From Dehalococcoides sp. (lineage in GTDB: Bacteria; Chloroflexota; Dehalococcoidia; Dehalococcoidales; RBG-16-60-22): a stretch of 12,693 bases of DNA. The stretch covers positions 1-12,693 of the forward strand of contig DAOUZD010000004.1 of NCBI GenBank assembly GCA_030665795.1, read 5' to 3'. A model generated the notes under the pieces. The model saw only the letters and a program-made list of their open reading frames with translations, ran no database searches and was not told the DNA's origin. The first letter of the stretch is position 1. The number at the start of each line of letters is the position of its first letter. Positions 7,221 through 12,693 of the stretch are shown one piece after another. The position numbers and the translations under genes were made by a program.

Positions 7221-7737
7221 AATGGTGAAAATAACTGAAAAAGGATTTACCTTACTTGAGGCATTAATTGCAGTAGCCATAATGGTCATTGTTGTCGGGG
7301 CAATGGCGACGACCACGACGACGATACTGCTGAATCATGGCCGAGCTGCCGAGCAAAATACTGTCCTGCCTCAGGTGCAGAACGCGGGGCACTGGATTAC
7401 CCGTGATGTTCAGACGGCAAGGAATGTCACCGCCACTGCCCCCAACGGTTTCCCACTATCTCTTAGAGTCCCGATTGATACGGACCAGAACAATGACCAC
7501 AGTGTCAATTATACGTTTAATGGCACCAGGCTAAAGCGCAAGGTATATGACTCTTCACAGACTTTGCTTTTAGAGACATTAATTGCCGACTACATAGATA
7601 CTGGCAATACGACATTTAATACGCTGAATGCCACTCTCAAACTCTATCAGCTAACGGTAAGAGCGGTGAAAGACAAAGGCGGGGTAACCAGGATTTACGA
7701 AGTTAGCCAAAGAATCAGTACCGGGTCAGGAGGCTGA
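7213..7737 (+). CDS. PilW/GspJ-like minor prepilin
   Basis: 174 residues. The leader MVKMVKITEKG ends in the cleavage glycine (G11), followed by FTLLEALIAVAIMVIVVGA with E at +5 (E16). The exterior has the phrase AGHWITRDVQTARNVT, close to what PilW/GspJ prepilins carry after helix alpha-1. The ATG at 7213 overlaps the end of the upstream prepilin gene by 8 bases; a second ATG at 7222 would shorten the leader by three residues. Neither has a Shine-Dalgarno, so translation is probably coupled to the upstream stop. Together with the previous and next genes it forms a minor-pilin cluster, likely a tip or priming complex. Confidence 0.85.
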   Translation: MVKMVKITEKGFTLLEALIAVAIMVIVVGAMATTTTTILLNHGRAAEQNTVLPQVQNAGHWITRDVQTARNVTATAPNGFPLSLRVPIDTDQNNDHSVNYTFNGTRLKRKVYDSSQTLLLETLIADYIDTGNTTFNTLNATLKLYQLTVRAVKDKGGVTRIYEVSQRISTGSGG

Positions 7738-7754
7738 GGAACGGAAAGTTGAAG

Positions 7755-8852
7755 ATGAAGTTGTTCAAGAACGGGGAATCCGGACAAGCCCTGATAATGG
7801 CGCTAATCTTACTGGCATTGGGCAGTTTGCTGGTACTTCCATTGTTACGGCAATCGTTTACCAACCTTGGGTACCACCAGTCAATTGAGTGTCAAACCTT
7901 GAATAGTTATTCCGCAGATGCCGGGATAGTGTATGCCACGGCTAAGATATATATGAATCCAGGCACTTATCTCGAGACACCACTGGATGTGAGTTTTGAG
8001 CTCAACGGCCGGACGGTAAACGTAACCGCCGACTATCAGGGCGGAGGCCTCTTCAGTGTTAACTCCACGGCCAGTGGCGGTGGCTGTGGCCGGACAAAGA
8101 TTGTCTCCTATATCAACATCAGCGTGGGTGCCTTTGCCTATGCGGTGGCCGGCAAAAACAGCATAAGTATATCTAATTCGGCAATCGACTCTTCCCCGGA
8201 CCCGGGTCAGGCACATATCTATTCCAATGGCGATATTTCAATAACCGGCGTTTTAGTAAATGGTGATGCATTTGCCGTAGGCGAAATTACAAAGGGAAAA
8301 GAGTACATTACCGGTGAAATTGAGGAGGGTGCCGACGCCCTGCAATTCCCCAGCGTTTATGACCAATTATACAAGAATATTGCTCAGGAAGGCGGTAACT
8401 GGACTGGCGACTTGGTGTATGATGCTGGTATTTATAACGTGGGGCCATTGTACATCACGGGGAATCTAGAACTTAAGCCAGGTGCCAACGTAACGCTTGA
8501 TGGTCCGCTGTATGTGGTTGGGGATATTAAAGTAAACTCAGGACTCTTCTATGGCAGGGAGCATATACTTTCAGAGGGCAGGATAGATATTACCTCAGGT
8601 GCCTATGAGTCTGAGAACATCCCGGTCATCACTTCCATCACCAGTGACATCGACCTGGTGGGGCCGGTGGTATCTGCAGTACTGTATGCCCCTGAAGGTC
8701 AAGTTAGAGCCCAAAATCTCCAGCTGTACGGTGCTATGGGTGGTGTCGACTGTATTGTAAGTCATGCTATCATTGTCTATTCACAATCGCTTCACGGTCG
8801 GCAGGACCTGCCCGGTAGTGAACTATTCCCGCTGACCTACGGTTATGAGTAG
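7755..8852 (+). CDS. PilX-like membrane-anchored protein with beta-rich exterior
   Basis: 365 residues. The N-terminus GESGQALIMALILLALGSLLVLPLL (7-31, quoted in part: GQALIMALILLALG) is a single membrane helix like that of PilX-type pilus proteins, but it lacks the FTLIE core with E+5. After it comes ECQTLNSYSADAGIVYA (45-61), whose ADAG is common in this family. The rest is strand-rich: successive turns such as GPLYITGNLEL (230-240) and GPLYVVGDIKV (250-260) repeat the same shape, suggesting a beta-helix or bactofilin-like solenoid. It may be a tip adhesin or minor pilus component (inference). Start: ATG 7755 has GGAAAG just before it; an in-frame TTG at 7749 sits 8 bp after GAGGA and would add two residues. 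It is the last gene before a hairpin. Confidence 0.75.
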   Translation: MKLFKNGESGQALIMALILLALGSLLVLPLLRQSFTNLGYHQSIECQTLNSYSADAGIVYATAKIYMNPGTYLETPLDVSFELNGRTVNVTADYQGGGLFSVNSTASGGGCGRTKIVSYINISVGAFAYAVAGKNSISISNSAIDSSPDPGQAHIYSNGDISITGVLVNGDAFAVGEITKGKEYITGEIEEGADALQFPSVYDQLYKNIAQEGGNWTGDLVYDAGIYNVGPLYITGNLELKPGANVTLDGPLYVVGDIKVNSGLFYGREHILSEGRIDITSGAYESENIPVITSITSDIDLVGPVVSAVLYAPEGQVRAQNLQLYGAMGGVDCIVSHAIIVYSQSLHGRQDLPGSELFPLTYGYE

Positions 8853-8870
8853 CGGTTTAAAGTATTATCG

Positions 8871-8919
8871 GTGCGGGCTTACTGGAGGTTCTCAGCATAA
8901 ACTCCAGAGCTGCCCGCAC
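8871..8919 (+). terminator. Two-tier hairpin between prepilin block and assembly block
   Basis: GTGCGGGC (8871-8878) pairs perfectly with GCCCGCAC (8912-8919), and inside it CTGGAG (8882-8887) pairs with CTCCAG (8902-8907). Only TTTAAT follows, so termination would be partial at best. Possible roles are attenuation, mRNA processing or 3'-end protection of the prepilin message. Confidence 0.5.
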
Positions 8920-8991
8920 TTTAATGAGCAGGTGTGGCCGCAGCTTCTGTCGGAGACTGTGGTGTCAATATAAATGAAAGGAGAGAGAAAG

Positions 8992-9369
8992 TTGGACCAA
9001 GCTGAAGTGTATGAGCAGACAGGAGAGACAATCAAACTGAAAGCGGGTAAGAGAGCAGGAGAGAGGGCCAGAATTGCCAGATGGGACCTCGATGTTGCTG
9101 TATTTCTGTTCGTGGTCTTGATTATCGTTATTGTCTTGCTGTTTCAGGATTTTGGTATTGAAATTGTGGCGCCGGTTGCCATTTCGGGCTTAATCGCGGT
9201 CTGGCTGGTGGGATGGAGACGCGGGAGGCAACTATATCAGGTTTTTTATGATGAAGAACTAGCCAGGTTGACGCGAGAGTTAGTCGAGAAAGAAAACAGG
9301 TCGGAGAAAACGATAGAGGAAACGATAGAGGAGAAGGTTCAGAAGGCACTGCGTGAAAGGTGGCGATAG
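8992..9369 (+). CDS. Small two-TM membrane protein, function unknown
   Basis: About 125 residues, not recognised. After a charged cytosolic N-terminus come two closely spaced membrane segments (about 35-52 and 58-75), then a basic stretch (WRRGRQ) and an acidic/basic C-terminal coiled coil (about 88-125) rich in E, K and R. Both ends are probably cytosolic. TTG 8992 is 6-8 bp after a good AAAGGAGAG (8977-8985); an in-frame ATG at 8974 has no Shine-Dalgarno and would place that motif inside the gene, so I favour TTG. It sits between the prepilin cluster and the PilO-like gene, so a part in pilus assembly is plausible, but this is from context only. Confidence 0.65.
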   Translation: MDQAEVYEQTGETIKLKAGKRAGERARIARWDLDVAVFLFVVLIIVIVLLFQDFGIEIVAPVAISGLIAVWLVGWRRGRQLYQVFYDEELARLTRELVEKENRSEKTIEETIEEKVQKALRERWR

Positions 9370-9400
9370 CTGGAAGGGCGCTTGCCCCATTTTCCACCAG
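9370..9400 (+). other. Short potential hairpin in the gap before the PilO-like gene
   Basis: GGGC (9376-9379) and GCCC (9384-9387) with a GCTT loop, extended by GGAA/TTCC after a bulge. There is no T-run. It may be chance. Confidence 0.25.
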
Positions 9401-9435
9401 TTAGTGTGGAGACTAGCGACTGAAAAGCAGGAAAG

Positions 9436-10389
9436 ATGGATAACTTATTCACTAGAATTCGCCGAATGGTAGTTATGGTTATACTTGGTGTCTGCCTGAT
9501 TGTCTATGTTGGTCTGGCCATTGTCTATCTGCAGCAGGAGCCAAAGCAGGAAGAGCTGGAGAAGCAAATCAACAAGACATTCCTCATCGTCTCCAAGCCG
9601 TTGCCCAGCATAAAAGAGTTGCAGGCAGAATATGATGAGGTAAATCTTGCGCTAGCGTCAATGTCAGTACCAGAGGTCCTTGAGACAATTGTCGGCATAG
9701 CTAGGGAGAGCGGAATTGATGTTGAGTCGGCTGGCGGTAAGTTCCATATCCCACCCCCGTCCAAACCCAAAGAAAAGAAAATGGCGGTGGGTACCTATGA
9801 GATTCTATCTTTCCAGGGTATCAAGGCGCAGGGTGATTATGACAGCGTGATGGCTTTCATTGCTGACCTGGATTCAGGCAAAACGAAGCAAAACATGGTG
9901 CTGAAGAGAGTGGGGCTTAGCCAGGTTGAGATAAAGCTTGATGAAGAAGAAGCAGAGAGGAGAGCGGAATTCCGCGCCGTTTTATCAGCGGTGAGCGACA
10001 TGATGGCTGAAAATGGTATCACCGAGATACCTAACCCGATAAACTATGAGGGCGGTACCGCAACTAATGATATGATGGCCTTCTCCGATAACACCACCAC
10101 GGCTGCCGAAAAAGGCTACACTGGGACTGGCACCCCGAAGGATGGATATCTACTCCATCAGCATGACCGAATCTTTACCGACAATACCACCACCGAGTTT
10201 GAGACCGTTGACTATATCACTATTCCCACCACCTTGTATTACTATACCTGCGAAGCAGATGGTAGTGTGCGCCAGTTTGACGGACCCGATATCGCCACCG
10301 CCACCGAGTATTTCAGTAGTGAGGAGGTCGATATTGAGACCGTTGCTGTCCTGGATGTTGACCTCTATACCAAGCCTGTTAAAGAGTGA
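9436..10389 (+). CDS. pilO: PilO-like alignment protein with a C-terminal pilin-like domain
   Basis: 317 residues. A short cytosolic tail (1-10) and one membrane helix (11-31) lead to a coiled coil (about 35-75) and a PilO-like ferredoxin fold (about 77-168; VPEVLETIVGIARESGI and FQGIKAQGDYDSVMAFIADL are the typical PilO phrases). PilO normally ends there, at about 200 residues. Here about 140 more follow. From E178 they align without gaps with residues 49-70 of the pilin at 12129-12611 (E-F, A-V, M, N, E-x-P shared). Later matches are TAT..M..F (208-216), GYLLHQHD (237-244), DNTTT (249-253) and YYY..ADGSVRQ (268-280). So the extension looks like a pilin body lacking the membrane half of helix alpha-1. 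ATG 9436 has AGGAAAG just upstream. PilO pairs with PilN to link the motor to the envelope; what the pilin-like head does is unknown. Confidence 0.82.
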   Translation: MDNLFTRIRRMVVMVILGVCLIVYVGLAIVYLQQEPKQEELEKQINKTFLIVSKPLPSIKELQAEYDEVNLALASMSVPEVLETIVGIARESGIDVESAGGKFHIPPPSKPKEKKMAVGTYEILSFQGIKAQGDYDSVMAFIADLDSGKTKQNMVLKRVGLSQVEIKLDEEEAERRAEFRAVLSAVSDMMAENGITEIPNPINYEGGTATNDMMAFSDNTTTAAEKGYTGTGTPKDGYLLHQHDRIFTDNTTTEFETVDYITIPTTLYYYTCEADGSVRQFDGPDIATATEYFSSEEVDIETVAVLDVDLYTKPVKE

Positions 10390-10427
10390 CTGACTTGATT
10401 AACTGGTAGCAAAGGGAGAAGGTAAAC

Positions 10428-11960
10428 TTGGCTGAAGAAAAAGAGGTAACCGAGACCCAGGATGTCTTAGCCCTTGATTTAGGCACCGCCGTCCGTAAGC
10501 TCATGAGGGCCATAGGGAGGATGGTGAGCAAGTGGGCAGGTGAGAAGGTGGTAACCCTTGACATAGACAGCACTGGCATCAGACTCCTGGAGACCAGGGG
10601 AGGGGTGGTCAGAAGATGGGCAGACGCCTCTTTTGAACCGGGTAAGGCCGAAGGAGAAGCAGCTTCGGACGAGTTGGCTCTGGGCACGCTGGTTAAGCGG
10701 CTTATGGCTTCAAGTGGCATTAAGGCGGGGAAAGTTATTGCCAGTCTCAGTGGTCTTTATTCGGTAAGCCGTATCCTGTCAGAGTCTCACTTGCCTCCGG
10801 CACCAACGACTGAGGAAGCTGTTCTAGAGACGGCTAAAGCGATAATGCCCTTACCTGAGGACAAGCGATACCTCTTCTGGCAGACTGTTAGGGCTGGTGA
10901 GGGCGAGCGGCTGTTCCTTACCATAGGTGTAGCCAGAGACGTGATGGATAATGAAGTGCGAGCCCTGAAGGCGGTGGGTATCAGTCCCCAGGTAGTGGAA
11001 CTTAAGGCTATGGCGTTAATCAGGACAGTGAATAAGGAGCAGGCTCTTATCCTCAATATTGAGCCCTCCAGCTTTGATGTTATTATGGTCGTCAACAGTG
11101 TGCCTGAAATCATGCACACTGTCGCCTGGCGGCAGGATGACTTTACCGTGGAAGGAGCGGCGGAACATTTGGCGGGAACCCTGGAGACGACCGTGGACTT
11201 CTACAATTCACATCATCTGGAAACACCCCTCGACCCAGCTACTCCTCTCTTCATCACGGGGCAGATGTCCATAAACCTTGACCTGGTGGAGAAGCTACAA
11301 GCTGGGTTGGTATATCCGGTTGAGCCGCTGGCACCGCCCTTGGAGTACCCGGCGTATCTGCCTATTTCCCAATATGCGGTTAACATCGGGCTCGCCTTGC
11401 GGAAAACCTCATTATTCCCAAATAAAGGGGAGAGTGGACTTTTACCACTCGATATCAATCTCCTGCCTGACATCTATCGACCCTGGCGACCCCAAGCCAA
11501 ACAGCTATTTTCGGTTGGCATTATTCTAGCCGGTTTAGCCTTGATGTTTCCTCTATTTGAGGCTACCGGGGAGGTTATGGCGGAAACTTCTAGCCTGCAA
11601 GTAAAACTTAACGTCCTCAATAATCAACTGGAGTTAAAGAAGGCCGCAATAAAAGATCGTGAGCCGCTGCAAAAGGCGATTGGTGAATTTCATACCATTG
11701 TCGATAGGAAAGGCAGCATCACCGAGGACGCGATGGTTATCATGGGGGAAGCCGAGAAGCTTGGTGTTCAGGTGGGGACCATTACCCATGACGGAAAGAG
11801 CGTATCTTTTTCCTGTCAGGCGGACAATTATGTTAGCTTTAGAGAATATTTGACGGCTCTGGGGGCAAGCGGCCGCTTTACCACTCCTATCCCTCCCCCT
11901 GAGGGCTACCCCTATACCACGGGGGGCAAAATTAAGCTGGAACCCCAGGCTGTTGAATAA
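10428..11960 (+). CDS. pilM: PilM-PilN fusion protein
   Basis: 510 residues, about the sum of PilM and PilN. Residues 38-327 form the actin-like PilM part: VTLDIDSTGIRLLE (42-55, first phosphate loop), VIASLSGLYSVSRIL (103-117), ILNIEPSSFDVIMV (208-221, second loop), PLFITGQ (273-279) and the closing helix ISQYAVNIGLALRK (313-326). The linker contains INLLP (343-347), the conserved PilN peptide that docks on PilM. A membrane helix (about 360-378), a coiled coil (385-425) and a small alpha-beta PilN domain (430-505) follow. In other bacteria these are two genes. The nucleotide loops depart from the usual IDIGSS/DIGA pattern (D-S-T-G; N-I-E-P), so ATP binding is uncertain. TTG 10428 follows GGGAG with 9 bp spacing. 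It presumably links PilB/PilC to the PilO-like protein. Confidence 0.88.
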   Translation: MAEEKEVTETQDVLALDLGTAVRKLMRAIGRMVSKWAGEKVVTLDIDSTGIRLLETRGGVVRRWADASFEPGKAEGEAASDELALGTLVKRLMASSGIKAGKVIASLSGLYSVSRILSESHLPPAPTTEEAVLETAKAIMPLPEDKRYLFWQTVRAGEGERLFLTIGVARDVMDNEVRALKAVGISPQVVELKAMALIRTVNKEQALILNIEPSSFDVIMVVNSVPEIMHTVAWRQDDFTVEGAAEHLAGTLETTVDFYNSHHLETPLDPATPLFITGQMSINLDLVEKLQAGLVYPVEPLAPPLEYPAYLPISQYAVNIGLALRKTSLFPNKGESGLLPLDINLLPDIYRPWRPQAKQLFSVGIILAGLALMFPLFEATGEVMAETSSLQVKLNVLNNQLELKKAAIKDREPLQKAIGEFHTIVDRKGSITEDAMVIMGEAEKLGVQVGTITHDGKSVSFSCQADNYVSFREYLTALGASGRFTTPIPPPEGYPYTTGGKIKLEPQAVE

Positions 11961-12048
11961 GCGAGTATCTGAGCCGATAGAGGTTATTGATTGACCTTAC
12001 CTCTCCAAAATCTATTCCCCCACGTAATGCTGGTAATCTGACCTGCCT

Positions 12049-12083
12049 AAAAAAGAGAGACGCCCTCTTTCGGGCATCTCTCC
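12049..12083 (-). terminator. Intrinsic terminator of the pilin gene
   Basis: Read on the minus strand: GAGAGATGCCC, a 6-nt loop, GGGCGTCTCTC, then six T. The 11-bp stem has one G-U pair on this strand. On the plus strand the same site would be a C-A mismatch without a T-run, so it mainly serves the minus-strand pilin gene. It may also help stop the converging assembly operon. Confidence 0.85.
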
Positions 12084-12128
12084 TTGACCTCCACCCCTAA
12101 TCCGCCTTACCTATATATTTATCATAGC

Positions 12129-12611
12129 TTACTCGTAGCCGGTGGTCTCCTGAACTACCGTGCCTGAGGCATCAACATAGTAGGTGCCCTTGGTTATTTC
12201 CGTGGCGACATAGTTGACCAGCGTCGCCGTGCTGTTGTCGGCGGCGATATCGTGCTTGTAGAGGATATATCCAGCCTGGTCGCTGGCGGAGTAGGCATCT
12301 CCCTCCGGGTCAAATATCTTGACGGTCACACAAACTGCCGTAGGATGGGGGAACAGGCTCATGTTAGCGGTAGCGGTAGCTGGGGTTCCTACAAAGCCAG
12401 CCGGCAGTTCACTCAACTGGTTATCAACCAGCATGGCAATCACCGCGGTCTGGATGTTGGCAAACTCGGTGTCCGATGCTTCTGATTCACCCCGTCCGAT
12501 GAACCGTCCCACGTTGGGGATGACCACCGCCGCCAGCACGCCGAGGATGGCGACCACAATCAGCAGCTCAATCAGGGTGAACCCCTTCTCTCCTCTTTTC
12601 GGTAATCTCAT
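12129..12611 (-). CDS. pilA: Type IV major prepilin (PilA-like)
   Basis: 160 residues. The leader MRLPKRGEKG is cut after G10; the mature protein starts FTLIELLIVVAILGVLAAVVIP with E at +5 (E15), the standard pilin helix alpha-1. Helix alpha-1 continues to about 65, then a strand-rich body of about 95 residues ends in TTGYE. One cysteine only (C94), so there is no pilin D-loop disulphide. ATG 12611 is preceded by AGGAGGTG with 5-bp spacing; GTG 12617, in frame, lies inside that Shine-Dalgarno and is unlikely. It is convergent to the assembly operon, has its own terminator, and follows a second pilin gene by 44 bp. A highly expressed major subunit is likely. Confidence 0.93.
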   Translation of the reverse strand: MRLPKRGEKGFTLIELLIVVAILGVLAAVVIPNVGRFIGRGESEASDTEFANIQTAVIAMLVDNQLSELPAGFVGTPATATANMSLFPHPTAVCVTVKIFDPEGDAYSASDQAGYILYKHDIAADNSTATLVNYVATEITKGTYYVDASGTVVQETTGYE

Positions 12612-12614
12612 TTT

Positions 12615-12622
12615 CACCTCCT
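12615..12622 (-). promoter_or_regulatory. Strong Shine-Dalgarno of the pilin gene
   Basis: AGGAGGTG on the minus strand, a full match to the 16S rRNA 3' end, 3-5 bp from ATG 12611. It decides the start against GTG 12617 and indicates high translation. Confidence 0.8.
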
Positions 12623-12655
12623 CCTCACCTTATTTTAATTAATTATTAGCCCGGA

Positions 12656-12693
12656 TTACTCGTAACCGGTGGTCTCTTGGGTTACCGTGCCTA
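12656..12693 (-). CDS. Second type IV prepilin, C-terminal end only (partial)
   Basis: Only the last 11 complete codons and the stop (TAA, 12658-12656) are inside the window: GTVTQETTGYE. The neighbouring pilin ends GTVVQETTGYE, and the DNA is nearly the same, so this is the 3' end of a paralogous pilin gene in the same direction, 44 bp upstream of the complete one. The two are probably co-transcribed. Whether the copies differ in their exposed part cannot be seen. Confidence 0.85.
   Translation of the reverse strand, partial: GTVTQETTGYE

Noticed and set aside
11979..12004. AGAGGT...ACCTCT inverted repeat after PilM-PilN
   Set aside because: A 6-bp stem with a 14-nt loop and no T-run; too weak to call as the operon terminator.
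12625..12655. A+T-rich gap between the two pilin genes as a promoter for the complete pilin
   Set aside because: A -10-like TAAAAT can be found on the minus strand, but no -35 at the right spacing; co-transcription with the upstream pilin is simpler.
1..12693. CRISPR arrays, tRNA/rRNA genes, insertion sequences or phage genes
   Set aside because: No regularly spaced repeats, cloverleaf sequences, transposase motifs or terminal repeats were seen on either strand.

Overview
The window is almost entirely a type IV pilus (T4P) locus, preceded by the tail of a two-component/c-di-GMP signalling operon. Base composition is moderate (close to half G+C by eye), genes are tightly packed, and several starts are TTG or GTG. 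The pilus set has the inner-membrane and cytoplasmic parts (PilB, PilC, PilM/PilN, PilO-like, several prepilins), with no secretin (PilQ) or PilP in view. That suits a bacterium with one membrane. From the general look of the proteins I suspect Chloroflexota, perhaps Dehalococcoidia, but this is an inference and no marker gene confirms it.

Region 1 (1-2349, + strand) holds the last 33 codons of a sensor histidine kinase, a protein of two receiver domains, a single-domain receiver, and a receiver fused to an HD-GYP c-di-GMP phosphodiesterase. The third and fourth receivers are recent tandem copies: their DNA is nearly the same, and a relic of the coiled-coil linker lies between them in a shifted frame. 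Region 2 (2350-2809) is a 460-bp non-coding stretch. It ends in two tandem promoters, each with a perfect TTGACA and a 17-bp spacer; the downstream one is overlaid by two short palindromes.

Region 3 (2810-8852) encodes a DivIVA-like protein, the assembly ATPase PilB with an MshEN-like N-terminus, the platform protein PilC, a PilV/GspI-like prepilin, a PilW/GspJ-like prepilin, and a PilX-like membrane-anchored protein with a beta-rich exterior. A strong two-tier hairpin (8871-8919) divides this block from region 4 (8974-11960). Region 4 holds a small two-TM protein, a PilO-like protein and a PilM-PilN fusion. Region 5 (12049-12693) is on the minus strand: a major pilin gene with its own intrinsic terminator, and the 3' end of a second, nearly identical-ended pilin gene. 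These converge on the assembly operon.

Two protein architectures stand out. First, PilM and PilN are one polypeptide, with the PilM-docking INLLP motif of PilN kept in the join. Second, the last ~140 residues of the PilO-like protein resemble the body of the major pilin encoded 2 kb away, from the second half of helix alpha-1 to near the C-terminus. An alignment-complex subunit would thus carry a pilin-like head outside the membrane. With HD-GYP upstream and an MshEN-like PilB, a c-di-GMP-regulated pilus is a reasonable model, but it is not shown by the sequence.
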